This document shows, piece by piece, positions 42,851 through 51,513 of a DNA stretch of 64,000 nt (the stretch's first letter is position 1; each line of letters opens with the position of its first letter). The DNA comes from an uncultured Prevotellaceae bacterium (GTDB lineage: Bacteria; Bacteroidota; Bacteroidia; Bacteroidales; Bacteroidaceae). The notes under the pieces were generated by a model that did no database searches, was not told the DNA's origin, and was given only the letters and a program-made list of their open reading frames with translations. Position numbers and translations under genes: made by a program. The stretch is from contig CACYQD010000002.1 of the NCBI GenBank assembly GCA_902776475.1, positions 124,001 through 188,000 of the forward strand, written 5' to 3'.

Positions 42851-43510
42851 ATGAGTATCCGTTATACCCGCAAGGAAGAGCACCTCAACACCTGGTCGCA
42901 TGCCGCCGGCATCCTGATGGGTGTCACCGTAGGGGTGATCTTCCTTGTCATGTGTGCCGGGAAGGGTTTTGGATGGGCACGTTTTGGAGTGATCCTCTAT
43001 CTGGTGGGCATGTTGGGTTCCTACATCTCATCCACGGTCTATCATGCTCTCCCCCGCCGCAGCAAGTGGAAGGAGCGCATGCGCCGCTGGGACCATGCCG
43101 CCATCTATTGGCACATCGCCGGTTCGTATTCCCCCATCACCTTGGTGGCGCTTCGTGAGGATGGCTTTTGGGGATGGGGATTGTTTGCCTTCGTCTGGGC
43201 CTGTGCCATCGCCGGGACGATAACCAGTTTTGTCCATCTCAAGGAGCACAGCAATCTGGAGACAATTTGTTTTGTGGGCATGGGCTTGAGTGTGCTGGCT
43301 GCCTTCAAGCCCTTGGTTGATAATGTGAGTACGGCCGCCGTGATCTGGATTATCGCCGAAGGTGTATGTTATATCACGGGAGCCGTTTTTTATAGTTTCA
43401 ACAAGCAACGCTACATGCACAGCGTCTTCCATTTCTTTGTCCTGGCCGGTTCGGTCTGCCACATCATCGCCGTCTGGGATATGCTGCTGGAGGTGGGAGC
43501 CGGCATTTAG
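42851..43510 (+). CDS. Hemolysin III family (PAQR-like) membrane protein
   Basis: 219 residues with seven hydrophobic helices. The family motifs are EEHLNTWSHAAGILMG, SSTVYHALPRRSKWKERMRRWDHAAIYWHIAGSYSP cut into its helix 2-3 region, and a C-terminal HSVFHFFVLAGSVCHIIAV; the His residues and the Ser/Asp in these motifs bind zinc in PAQR receptors and ceramidases. In bacteria the function is unclear; a membrane hydrolase role is suspected. It lies 7 bp after rnr. Confidence 0.9.
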   Translation: MSIRYTRKEEHLNTWSHAAGILMGVTVGVIFLVMCAGKGFGWARFGVILYLVGMLGSYISSTVYHALPRRSKWKERMRRWDHAAIYWHIAGSYSPITLVALREDGFWGWGLFAFVWACAIAGTITSFVHLKEHSNLETICFVGMGLSVLAAFKPLVDNVSTAAVIWIIAEGVCYITGAVFYSFNKQRYMHSVFHFFVLAGSVCHIIAVWDMLLEVGAGI

Positions 43511-43515
43511 CACAC

Positions 43516-45516
43516 TCAGAATCTCCATCTGGCCTGCAATTCCAGGTCGGTCTGCGATGAGCGGTCGATCTGCTGGTAACTGCTGGAGATATGGTTTCTG
43601 TCGAAATAGTTCACCGTCGAAAGGTGGGCGATGAGCATCAGATGCCGTCCGAGGTCGGCCCGGACGGAGAGCGCATACCTGATGCCCTCTCCATAGAAAG
43701 ACTTGTAGGAATAAGTATAAAGCACCCCTTGTTCATAACCATAGATGCGGCTGTCGCTGTCATCGGTGTCGAAATAGCCCACGCAGGCATTCATCTTGAG
43801 CCAGCGGTGGGTGTAGCCGATGTTTTCTGAGATCATCCACCCCAGACTCTTCTTCTCGTCTTCGGAATACGCCCAGTCGGCGGTGGTGGCCAGTCTCCAA
43901 TCTCCGCAAGGCACGGCAGCGGTCAGTCTTGCGCGGTGTGTGGTCTTGGTGATAAGGGCCGTCTTCTCGTCATTGTCCTGTTCCTGCAGTTTCAGCCGGT
44001 ATCTGGCGGAGAGTGAGAGGTGCTCTGAGTCATATTGCGCCTGCACCAGGTTGTCCCATGCCTGCGACGACACCTGCGCCTGGTATTTGGCTGCCGGGAA
44101 GTAGGCATAGTCGGTGTAGGCGGTCAGTTTGATCTGCCTGGTCGGCAACCACTGAGCACCCAGGTAGAAGCCGCTTTCGTTTTGCACTTTTCCTCCCTCG
44201 CTGTAGCTGCGGGCATGCATGGCATGGTATTTCTTGCCGTAAAAACGTTGTATGGCCATCAGCGAGAGGTTGGATGAGGGGGAGTAACTGACGGTGTTGA
44301 TGGTGGCGACAGCCCCGCATCCTCCTGTAGCTGTCTCTCCGTGGACGGAGAAGCGGTGGCCGGTGTAGCCGTAGTCTGCACTGGCGTTCCAGAAATCACG
44401 TCCCGTGGGGTCGTAGAGGTGGTAGCGCAGCGCGGTGTTGGGTTGCAGGGGTTTGCTGTAGCGGCTATAGGAAGCTGTTGCCCCGAGGTGGAACCCCATC
44501 CGGAAGAAGTGGATGTTGCCGCCGGCCGTCGTCTCACTGATGTTGTTCTTTTTGTTCATCTCGGTCTCCGTGCGGTGGTATCCACTGGTCACGATGGTGG
44601 TGATGGTGGAGTCTCCATGACCGAGGGTGGCGTCTTTTTTGCGGCAAGAAACAAACCCGCTGACATCCAGTCCCTTGGCGACGGTCACCGTGGCCGCCGC
44701 GCCTTGCAGGTAGTTGGCCTCGCTGCGTGAGGTATGTGCCCTCAGTCCATAGGTTTGGTTGCCGAGGGAAGAGAGGATGGAGAGTTTGCCGATGCTGAAA
44801 CTGTTGTTCATCACGAGGCCCATGCCGAAGGAGGCCCGGTAGCGCCCGGCGACGGCCGATTTCAGCCGTCCGATGTCATGCATCTCGGCATAGACGGAGT
44901 AGAAGTCATAGCCCAGATTGTTTTTGTTGGCCATGAAGGGCTCGCCTGCATCCTGGGCACCCACGAGCCCGAATCTCAGCCGGTTGGAGTAGGCGAAGCG
45001 GTATCTGACGGAGTGCTTGTAAGGATAGCCCAGATACCCTTGTTTGTCACCATGGCGCTCATACATCGGCACGTTGGCGGTGACGATGAGATCATGATGG
45101 CCGTAGCGTAGCATTTTTCCTATGTCGGGGACAAAGTCTTTTTCCTTTGTCTCGCAATAGACGAAATGCGAGAGCAAGATCCGGGTATTGTAGTCGAGCG
45201 AGAGGATCATGGCCAGTTCGCCCAGCGATTTCATGCCGCCATACTGGTAGAGATAGGCCTGGATGTCCTCCACCTGTTTGTCGCTGAGGAAAGGCAGACT
45301 CTGGAGCTGTTCCCTGGTGGCCGTGTTGATGTCGATCGGATGCTGTTCCAGGTCGCACAGCAACTCATAAGTGTCCTCCCAGTCAGCACTCTCGATGTCC
45401 TCAGCCGTGGAGAGGTTGGCGAAGGCTTCCTCCCATGGCCTTTGTTGCTGAGCAGTAGCCATGAGCATCCAAAAGAGGAAGGCGAGGGTGAGGAGAGGGC
45501 GGAGTGTCCGGTTCAT
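43516..45516 (-). CDS. Outer-membrane beta-barrel-like protein with N-terminal helix-hairpin-helix
   Basis: 666 residues. A signal peptide (NRTLRPLLTLAFLFWMLMAT) is followed by a short helical segment and a helix-hairpin-helix of the ComEA kind (HPIDINTATREQLQSLPFLS, VEDIQAYLYQYGGMKSLGEL; about residues 62-105). The rest has alternating aromatic strands and ends in LELQARWRF, typical of outer-membrane barrels. Such proteins recur in Bacteroidetes; function unknown. The frame opens at 45573 but the -7 box at 45540-45547 lies inside that stretch, so the ATG at 45516 is used. It converges with the hemolysin III gene (5 bp apart). Confidence 0.8.
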   Translation of the reverse strand: MNRTLRPLLTLAFLFWMLMATAQQQRPWEEAFANLSTAEDIESADWEDTYELLCDLEQHPIDINTATREQLQSLPFLSDKQVEDIQAYLYQYGGMKSLGELAMILSLDYNTRILLSHFVYCETKEKDFVPDIGKMLRYGHHDLIVTANVPMYERHGDKQGYLGYPYKHSVRYRFAYSNRLRFGLVGAQDAGEPFMANKNNLGYDFYSVYAEMHDIGRLKSAVAGRYRASFGMGLVMNNSFSIGKLSILSSLGNQTYGLRAHTSRSEANYLQGAAATVTVAKGLDVSGFVSCRKKDATLGHGDSTITTIVTSGYHRTETEMNKKNNISETTAGGNIHFFRMGFHLGATASYSRYSKPLQPNTALRYHLYDPTGRDFWNASADYGYTGHRFSVHGETATGGCGAVATINTVSYSPSSNLSLMAIQRFYGKKYHAMHARSYSEGGKVQNESGFYLGAQWLPTRQIKLTAYTDYAYFPAAKYQAQVSSQAWDNLVQAQYDSEHLSLSARYRLKLQEQDNDEKTALITKTTHRARLTAAVPCGDWRLATTADWAYSEDEKKSLGWMISENIGYTHRWLKMNACVGYFDTDDSDSRIYGYEQGVLYTYSYKSFYGEGIRYALSVRADLGRHLMLIAHLSTVNYFDRNHISSSYQQIDRSSQTDLELQARWRF

Positions 45517-45539
45517 GGTGGTAGGTGTCAAAGTCTTTG

Positions 45540-45547
45540 CAAACATA
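45540..45547 (-). promoter_or_regulatory. -7 box of the HhH/barrel gene
   Basis: Minus-strand TATGTTTG matches TAnnTTTG. It decides the start at 45516 against ATGs at 45573 and 45546. Confidence 0.5.
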
Positions 45548-45641
45548 CTTAAAAATCTCCAAAAAGCATTCATGACGGGTCAGAATTGCTAAAAAAACTA
45601 TTTTTTATCCCACTTTTGCTCATAGTTTACGCCTTTTTTCC

Positions 45642-45649
45642 TACTTTTG
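45642..45649 (+). promoter_or_regulatory. -7 box of the DUF4294 gene
   Basis: TACTTTTG matches TAnnTTTG; TTTG at 45615-45618 lies 23 bp upstream, slightly too far. The box ends 5 nt before the ATG at 45655, so the message may be leaderless. Confidence 0.5.
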
Positions 45650-45654
45650 CCGCC

Positions 45655-46275
45655 ATGAAAGTCCGATTATTGACCATCCTGCTCATTTTATGTTGTCCGG
45701 CACTCCATGTGTCGGCACAGGATGTGCCGCAGACGGTAGCCGAGGAACCCACTTTCGTGCCCGAGGTGAAGTTGGCGAAAGCCCTGGTTGACGGCGACAG
45801 CGTCCTGTTCATGAAGATGAACAACGTCTATGTCTATCCAGTGATGGAGATCAAGAGCGAGAAGCAGCGCAAGGCTTTCAACCGTCTGGTGCAGAATGTG
45901 AAGAAGGTGCTTCCGATTGCCAAGGAGACCAACAAGATCATCATTGAGACTTACGAGTATCTGCAGACCCTTCCCGACCAGAAGTCACGTGATGAGCACA
46001 TGAAGAAGGTGGAGAAGGAGATCTACCAGAAATACAAGCCCCGAATGAAGAAGTTGACCTACTCTCAGGGCAAGTTGCTCATCAAATTGGTCAACCGGGA
46101 ATGCAATTCCTCCTCCTACGATATCGTGAAGGCCTTCATGGGACCTATCCGGGCCGGTTTCTGGCAGGCCTTCGCCTGGACCTTCGGAGCGAGTCTGAAG
46201 AAGGAGTACAAGCCGGAGACCAAGGACCGTCTCACCGAGCGCGTGGTACTGATGGTGGAAGCCGGACAGTTGTAG
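45655..46275 (+). CDS. DUF4294 family exported protein
   Basis: 206 residues. A signal peptide (KVRLLTILLILCCPALHVSAQ) precedes a helical, charged domain: VLFMKMNNVYVYPVMEIKSEKQRKAF cut, then RLVQNVKKVLPIAKETNKII, EIYQKYKPRMKKLTYSQGKLLIKL and GFWQAFAWTFGASLKKEY. This matches the Bacteroidetes-specific DUF4294 family of unknown function. The frame opens at 45586, upstream of the -7 box at 45642, so the second ATG (45655) is the start. It is alone, with a hairpin terminator behind it. Confidence 0.82.
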   Translation: MKVRLLTILLILCCPALHVSAQDVPQTVAEEPTFVPEVKLAKALVDGDSVLFMKMNNVYVYPVMEIKSEKQRKAFNRLVQNVKKVLPIAKETNKIIIETYEYLQTLPDQKSRDEHMKKVEKEIYQKYKPRMKKLTYSQGKLLIKLVNRECNSSSYDIVKAFMGPIRAGFWQAFAWTFGASLKKEYKPETKDRLTERVVLMVEAGQL

Positions 46276-46302
46276 AAAGCCAGGATGATCTGCATAAAAT
46301 TT

Positions 46303-46332
46303 GGAGGACGTGCCTTTTGGGTCACGTCCTCC
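46303..46332. terminator. Two-way terminator hairpin between DUF4294 and M28 genes
   Basis: GGAGGACGTG (46303-46312) pairs perfectly with CACGTCCTCC (46323-46332) around a 10-nt loop. It lies between two convergent stops (46275 and 46377). The T tract is weak on both sides. Confidence 0.7.
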
Positions 46333-46376
46333 TGCATGTTTTAGTAAGATAGTATCAGATAGGTCATTTGGGGTAG

Positions 46377-47375
46377 TTACTCAGTGAACAGCACCTGAAT
46401 GACGGTCTGTCCTACTGCTTTGAGGGTATTTTTGTCGATGTGGTCCATATCGTCTGATACGGTGTGCCAGGTTGGTCCAAATGAACTGGCCTCGCAATCC
46501 GGGTAATGAGGGATGATATCCACCGTGGGAATGCCGGCTTTCTCATTGACCGGCAGGTGGTCGTCGGTGACGCCTCCTCCAACGTTCTTGGGGAAATATC
46601 CGCTGTATCCAGCTGCATGAGCGGCATTCCACACCCGCTCCACGATGCGCGGTGCATATCTCATCGACATGTCCTCCTGGTAGAATTGAGCCGCTTGTCC
46701 GCCGACCATGTCGAGCAGGATACCGAAGATGGTGGAGAATCCGTCGGGTTTGTAATGACTTGCCCAGTAGTTGGCTCCCAAGGCCCACGAATTAAAGTCG
46801 CTGTGGTTGCTCCACTGCGGCACGCCCCAGTCCTCCGCATCGAAGCAAACGAAATCGATGCCGTAGTTGAGGGAGTCGTTGCCTTGCAGCAACCGTGCCA
46901 CTTCGAGCATGACAGCCACCCCGCTGGCACCGTCGTTGGCAGCCATCACCGGAGTCATCCAGTTGGTGCTGTCAGGATCATTGTCCGCCCAGGGCCTGCT
47001 GTCCCAGTGGGCGCAGATCAGGATGTGCTGTTGTTTCTCAGGATGCACCCGTGCGATGATGTTGGTGGCTTTGAGCATGGTTCCGTCATATCCCGTGAGA
47101 GCCGCCTGCTGCAGTTCGACCTGGCAACCAAATTCCTGGAATTTCCCTGCGATCCATTGTCCGCAGCGCTCATGAGCGTCGCTGTTCATGGTTCTGGGAC
47201 CGAATTCACACTGCGCATAACAATAGGCGTAGGCCGAGTCGGCATTGAAATCCGGCCCTTCCGGTCTCACCTCGATGACCTCTATGGGTTTGGGTTTGCG
47301 CTGACAGGAGGCACCGCTGGAGATCATGATGGCCAGCAGTACTATGAGAGGGATGAAGATATTGCTATGTTTCAT
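46377..47375 (-). CDS. M28 family zinc peptidase lipoprotein (glutaminyl-cyclotransferase-like)
   Basis: 332 residues. The signal peptide ends in SSGASC (about residue 24), a lipobox. The zinc site is visible: AHWDSRPWADNDPD, ANDGASGVAVMLEVARL, FVCFDAEDWG and the late YFPKNVGGGVTDDHLPVNEK. Order and length match the M28 branch that includes glutaminyl-peptide cyclotransferases as well as aminopeptidases; which reaction applies is not certain. It would act in the periplasm or on the outer membrane. Third gene of the lrp operon (8-bp gap). Confidence 0.88.
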   Translation of the reverse strand: MKHSNIFIPLIVLLAIMISSGASCQRKPKPIEVIEVRPEGPDFNADSAYAYCYAQCEFGPRTMNSDAHERCGQWIAGKFQEFGCQVELQQAALTGYDGTMLKATNIIARVHPEKQQHILICAHWDSRPWADNDPDSTNWMTPVMAANDGASGVAVMLEVARLLQGNDSLNYGIDFVCFDAEDWGVPQWSNHSDFNSWALGANYWASHYKPDGFSTIFGILLDMVGGQAAQFYQEDMSMRYAPRIVERVWNAAHAAGYSGYFPKNVGGGVTDDHLPVNEKAGIPTVDIIPHYPDCEASSFGPTWHTVSDDMDHIDKNTLKAVGQTVIQVLFTE

Positions 47376-47383
47376 GCTGGTCT

Positions 47384-49219
47384 TTAGTTATTGCTGTTTT
47401 GCACGAGAGCCATCACCCTGAGCCAGTTGCCGCCCCATATTTTCTGGATGTCGCGCTCGTTGTATTTGTTTTTGAGCAAGGCAAGCGTGAAGTTGATGGC
47501 CTCTGAGGAGTCTGCCATGCCTATGATTCCTCCGTCGCCGTCGAAGTCTGTGCCGATGCCTACATGTTCGATGCCCATGATGCGTACGGCATGGTTGAGG
47601 TGCTCGATGGCATCGCGTATGTTGGCCTCGCCTTCCTTTCTCAGGAAACCCGGATAGAGGGTGATGTGGGCCACACCTCCCCGTTTTGCGAGTGCCTTCA
47701 GCTGGTCGTCGGTGAGGTTGCGGGGCACGTCACAGAGTGCCTTGCAGTTGCTGTGGCTGCACACGATGGGTGTCTTGCTGATTTCAAGTGCATCATAGAA
47801 ACTCTGTTCGCTGGCGTGGCTCAGGTCGACCATGATGCCCTGCCGGTTCATCTCGCGGATCACTTTCTCACCGAATTTGCTCACACCATGGTTGGTGTCA
47901 CAGCCTTTCGCACTGTCACAGATGTCGTTGTCGCCATTGTGGCAGAGGGTGATATACACCACACCCCGCTGGGCGAAATGCTTCACGTTGGTGATGTCAT
48001 GGTTGAGTGCGATACCGTTCTCGATGGCAAACATGATGGACTTGCGCTCTTTGCGCTTGTCTTCATAGAGGTCGGCGGGCGTGCGCGCGATGCTGAGGTA
48101 TTTGCGGTTGCTTCTCACGATGGCCTCTATCTTGTCAAAAATGAGATTGGCATACTCCATGGGCGTGGTCACGTCGAAGGCCACTTTGGAGGAGAATGAT
48201 TCACCCATTTTGGGCTGGGGCAGGTAGGCTGCCATGATCACGGCATTTTGCCTTCCATCGGTCATCTTGTGCAGATCGACGAGGATTCTTGGGTCGCGGT
48301 GATCAAACTTGATGTCTTGGTGGAAGAACATCGGCGTGTCGCAGTGGGTGTCGAGGGTGAGCACCCTGTCGTGGATGCGCTTGGCCAGTTGGAAGTTGCT
48401 GGCTTGCGCCACCAGCCACTCAAACAGTTTCCTGCCTTCCTTCTCAAGGCATTCCGGATGCCATTGCACACCGAGGAATGGCTTGAACTCCGTGCTCTCC
48501 ATGGCCTCGATGATGCCGTCGGGCGCTTTGGCGGTGACACGGAAATGCTTTCCCGTATCGGCCACGGCCTGATGGTGGAAGGAGTTGACGTAGATGCGCT
48601 CTTCCTTGTAGATCCGGAAGAGGATGGAGTCTTTCTCGATGGTGATGGAGTGCGTGGGCAGGTTTCGGTCACCATCCTGACTGTGCTTGATGGTGGCTAC
48701 TGGTATGGGTTGTGGTTCCTTGTCTTTTTTCTTTTTCTTGTCGCTGTCGGCGGGTTCGCTCTCCTTGGCCTCCTGCATGGTGGCGGGGATGTCCTGCATC
48801 ACCTTTCCTCCCATGGCCACGGCGAGGGTCTGTATGCCGCGGCAGATGCCGAGGATAGGTATCTGCCGGTTGTAGGCCAGTCGGGTGATGAGCAGTTCTG
48901 GCAGGTCACGCACGGCATTGATGCGGTGGAGTTGTGGTGATGGTTCCTCCCCGGTCCAAAGCGGGTTGAGGTCACCCCCTCCTGAGAGCAACAGTCCGTC
49001 GATGCCCTCAAGGGTGTTGAGGATGACATCTTTGTCATCCACGGGAGGAATGAGCACCGGCGTGCCGCCGGCCTCCACCACTTGCTGGTAATATGCTTTT
49101 GCCATCGTGGCCTCCCCTTCCCAGAAATTGGCAGTGATGCCGATAATGGGTTTGCGTTTGGCTTCAGGGAAGGTGGCGTAAATCGGACTGAGATGAGAAT
49201 TGAGGTCGAAGGAAGCCAT
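47384..49219 (-). CDS. Fusion of class I glutamine amidotransferase-like (C26) and M19 dipeptidase domains
   Basis: 611 residues in one frame. Domain 1 (about 20-270): KPIIGITANFWEG, LLLSGGGDLNP, GICRGIQTLAVAMGG with the nucleophile Cys (about 126) and VQWHPECLEKEG with the His; this is the gamma-glutamyl-gamma-aminobutyrate hydrolase/PuuD type. Domain 2 (about 280-611): LDTHCDTPMFFH (metal His and Asp), DLSHASE, VCSHSNCKAL and GIGTDFDGDGG, a membrane-dipeptidase (renal dipeptidase) M19 enzyme. No signal peptide, so cytosolic. Together they could cut gamma-glutamyl peptides and then the remaining dipeptide. It starts 2 bp after the lrp gene. A Lys-rich insert (about 163-173) lies in domain 1. 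Confidence 0.9.
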   Translation of the reverse strand: MASFDLNSHLSPIYATFPEAKRKPIIGITANFWEGEATMAKAYYQQVVEAGGTPVLIPPVDDKDVILNTLEGIDGLLLSGGGDLNPLWTGEEPSPQLHRINAVRDLPELLITRLAYNRQIPILGICRGIQTLAVAMGGKVMQDIPATMQEAKESEPADSDKKKKKDKEPQPIPVATIKHSQDGDRNLPTHSITIEKDSILFRIYKEERIYVNSFHHQAVADTGKHFRVTAKAPDGIIEAMESTEFKPFLGVQWHPECLEKEGRKLFEWLVAQASNFQLAKRIHDRVLTLDTHCDTPMFFHQDIKFDHRDPRILVDLHKMTDGRQNAVIMAAYLPQPKMGESFSSKVAFDVTTPMEYANLIFDKIEAIVRSNRKYLSIARTPADLYEDKRKERKSIMFAIENGIALNHDITNVKHFAQRGVVYITLCHNGDNDICDSAKGCDTNHGVSKFGEKVIREMNRQGIMVDLSHASEQSFYDALEISKTPIVCSHSNCKALCDVPRNLTDDQLKALAKRGGVAHITLYPGFLRKEGEANIRDAIEHLNHAVRIMGIEHVGIGTDFDGDGGIIGMADSSEAINFTLALLKNKYNERDIQKIWGGNWLRVMALVQNSNN

Positions 49220-49221
49220 GA

Positions 49222-49701
49222 TCAGTTGTCGATATCGTCAGTCTTTACGGGTATTTCGCGCTTGATGCTCTGCTCAAGCGAGATCAGAGTCTCTGTGGCC
49301 ACCACTCCGGGAATGCTTTGCAGTTGACTGTTGAGCAGCTGCATGAGTTGCTCATTGTCGCGTGCATAGAGTTTCACGAGCATGGTGTAAGGTCCTGTGG
49401 TGAAATGGCATTCCACGATTTCAGGGATGTGGATGAGTCTTTCACATACAGACTTGTACATACTTCCTCGCTCCAGTGTGATGCCCACATAAGTGCAGGT
49501 GTGGTATCCCAGGCTTTTGGGATTCACGTCGAATCCGCTGCCTGTGATGATGCCGTTTTCAATCAAGTGTTGCACTCTTTGATGGATGGCTGCCCTGGAA
49601 ACATTGCATTCTGCAGCTACGTCTTTGAAAGGTATTCGTGCGTTTTTGGAGAGGATGCAGAGGATTTTTTTGTCGAGGTTATCAATTTTTTCTGCTGCCA
49701 T
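49222..49701 (-). CDS. Lrp/AsnC family transcriptional regulator
   Basis: 159 residues: an N-terminal winged HTH (NLDKKILCILSKNARIPFKDVAAECNVSRAAIHQRVQHL cut) and a C-terminal RAM domain that binds amino acids and forms octamers (YVGITLERGSMYKSVCERL, IPEIVECHFTTGPYTMLVKL). It heads an operon with the amidotransferase/dipeptidase fusion and an M28 peptidase, so it probably controls peptide or amino acid use, including itself. A -7 box lies at 49758-49765. Confidence 0.92.
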   Translation of the reverse strand: MAAEKIDNLDKKILCILSKNARIPFKDVAAECNVSRAAIHQRVQHLIENGIITGSGFDVNPKSLGYHTCTYVGITLERGSMYKSVCERLIHIPEIVECHFTTGPYTMLVKLYARDNEQLMQLLNSQLQSIPGVVATETLISLEQSIKREIPVKTDDIDN

Positions 49702-49757
49702 TTAGGTTCTTGTTTGTAGTTTTGGTATTGTCGTTAGAATGGTTGTCATTTTGATAG

Positions 49758-49765
49758 CAAAAGTA
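49758..49765 (-). promoter_or_regulatory. -7 box of the lrp operon
   Basis: Minus-strand TACTTTTG matches TAnnTTTG; a near -33 (GTTG, 49786-49789) is 20 bp upstream. Confidence 0.55.
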
Positions 49766-49849
49766 GCCATTATTTATGAAATAGACAACAATTTGAGCTT
49801 TTTTTTCTTTTATCGTCATCTTATTTTTCTTTTTTTGTGGTTTTCCTTT

Positions 49850-49857
49850 TACTTTTG
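49850..49857 (+). promoter_or_regulatory. -7 box of the LOG-family gene
   Basis: TACTTTTG matches TAnnTTTG 40 nt before the ATG at 49898. It excludes the long upstream start at 49739. Confidence 0.55.
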
Positions 49858-49897
49858 CATTTCAAAACAAGTTTGTTTTTCTAAATGGACTGAAAAA

Positions 49898-50428
49898 ATG
49901 AATATTGCTGTTTTTTGTTCTGCCAACAATGCGCTCGACCCAGAGTTCTTCACCTTGACCCGTCGGTTGGGCGAGTGGATAGGTCGTGGGGGCCATACGC
50001 TGGTGTATGGCGGTTGCGATATGGGACTGATGGAATGTGTGGCCAAAGCCGTCCATGATTCTGGTGGACGGGTCGTCGGGGTGATACCCATCCGCTTGGA
50101 GAAAGGAGGCCATGTCTCTTCCTACATCGATGTCCAGATTTTGTGTGAGACCTTGGGCGAGCGCAAGCAGTTGATGCTCGACCGCAGCGATGTTGTGGTG
50201 GCGTTGCCAGGAGGCATCGGCACGCTCGATGAGATTTTCAGTGTGGCGGCGGAAGGCACGTTGGCTTATCACGACAAACGAGTCATTGTCTATGACATGA
50301 AAGGTTTTTGGAATGGCTTGGAGTCTTTGTTGGATGGCTTGCAGCAAAAGGGTGTGATGCGGGGCGACTATCACAGCCGCATCAACTTCGCCCATGATGA
50401 AGATGAACTGCTCCGCATGCTGGCTTAA
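49898..50428 (+). CDS. LOG family protein (TIGR00730 Rossmann fold)
   Basis: 176 residues. MNIAVFCSANNALDPEF, LVYGGCDMGLMECVAKAV and PGGIGTLDEIFSV are the nucleotide-binding motifs of the LOG/lysine-decarboxylase-like family, whose known members cleave nucleoside 5'-monophosphates to base and ribose 5-phosphate. The start is the ATG at 49898 because the promoter box lies at 49850. Its TAA stop overlaps the stop of the convergent C1 peptidase gene: both are contained in TTAA (50425-50428). Confidence 0.9.
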   Translation: MNIAVFCSANNALDPEFFTLTRRLGEWIGRGGHTLVYGGCDMGLMECVAKAVHDSGGRVVGVIPIRLEKGGHVSSYIDVQILCETLGERKQLMLDRSDVVVALPGGIGTLDEIFSVAAEGTLAYHDKRVIVYDMKGFWNGLESLLDGLQQKGVMRGDYHSRINFAHDEDELLRMLA

Positions 50429-51513
50429 AACAGGTTATCGGGTCGCAGTCCCTTGATCATTTGGTCCATCGTGGGGAGGGCTGCGGTGGGGATGATCACG
50501 GCGATGGTCTTGGCCTTCAAATAATCCTCTTCCATATACATGTATCCCCCATAAGGATTTCCCGTGCCCCAGGAGTTCTTGCAGATATAGTATCGCCTGC
50601 CCTCATCGTCGCGGGCGATGCCGACGATGGCCATGCAATGGTCGTCGGTGGTCTTCGCATGGTCAAAACCCTGCTGACGGCTCTCCTGACTGATGGGCTT
50701 GTGACCTTGGGGAAGTCTGGCAATGCCCTGTCTGAAATCACAACCTGGTTCGCTGGTGTCGCCTTCCCAACAGACGGGATGGCCCGTGCGGAGAGAATGC
50801 TCAACATAGCGCATCAGCGAGTCGATGGGTACATTGAAAAAGGCATCTTGGTGATCATTGTCGGGCACTTCGAGGACAAATGACTCCCCAAAGGGATGGT
50901 GGCTGAAACTGGTCAGAGCGAGATACTCATCTTTGGCGCAGATGCTGTGGGCAAACTCCAAAGGCGTGTATTGGCAACCCAGCATGAAGACCCAATAGGG
51001 CAAGCCACCGATGGCATCGTCGAGTGTCTTGCCGGTCTGCTCGTCGAGCTTGGCCAGTCCTGTCAGGTGTGCCTTGGCTTGTTCGCCGCTCCGCTGCATC
51101 TTCATTGCCAGTCCCGAGAGGTCAATATTCTCTGGCATGCGGTAAGAGGTATAGGGCATCGCTCCATAACGATGGAGCAACAGCAGGGCCTTGGTGGACA
51201 TCCCCCGCAGGGATACATGGTGGCGACGGCCTTTGGCATAGACCATGCGGGCCTGTTCGGCAAGCAACTGACGGGCCATGTAGGCCACCGACAGGTCAAT
51301 GGAGTCGCCTTGCATGAGGTGCTCGGTCTCTATCGTTGCCAACATGGCATAGATCCAACAGAGTTGGTCCTGGCCTTGGTTTTTTACGGGGGTGGTACGC
51401 AGCATCACTTCTGTTCGGAAATGCTCTGCCTCATGACGGGACTTCTCCTGACGATGTGAACAGGAGAGCAACATGGCAAAGCCTGCGGCCAGAAGGATGA
51501 TGCGCAGTTTCAC
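50425..51513 (-). CDS. C1 (papain-like) cysteine peptidase lipoprotein, GTG start
   Basis: 362 residues. The catalytic residues are in KNQGQDQLCWIYAMLATIE (Gln and Cys52), DDHCMAIVGIARD (His about 292) and YICKNSWGTGN (Asn about 312), the layout of bleomycin hydrolase/aminopeptidase C relatives. The N-terminus KLRIILLAAGFAMLLSC ends in a lipobox, so it is a lipoprotein outside the cytoplasm. No suitable ATG exists; a GTG at 51513 overlaps the stop of the S41 gene as GTGA and gives this signal peptide, while the longer frame from 51591 lies inside S41. Confidence 0.85.
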   Translation of the reverse strand: MKLRIILLAAGFAMLLSCSHRQEKSRHEAEHFRTEVMLRTTPVKNQGQDQLCWIYAMLATIETEHLMQGDSIDLSVAYMARQLLAEQARMVYAKGRRHHVSLRGMSTKALLLLHRYGAMPYTSYRMPENIDLSGLAMKMQRSGEQAKAHLTGLAKLDEQTGKTLDDAIGGLPYWVFMLGCQYTPLEFAHSICAKDEYLALTSFSHHPFGESFVLEVPDNDHQDAFFNVPIDSLMRYVEHSLRTGHPVCWEGDTSEPGCDFRQGIARLPQGHKPISQESRQQGFDHAKTTDDHCMAIVGIARDDEGRRYYICKNSWGTGNPYGGYMYMEEDYLKAKTIAVIIPTAALPTMDQMIKGLRPDNLF

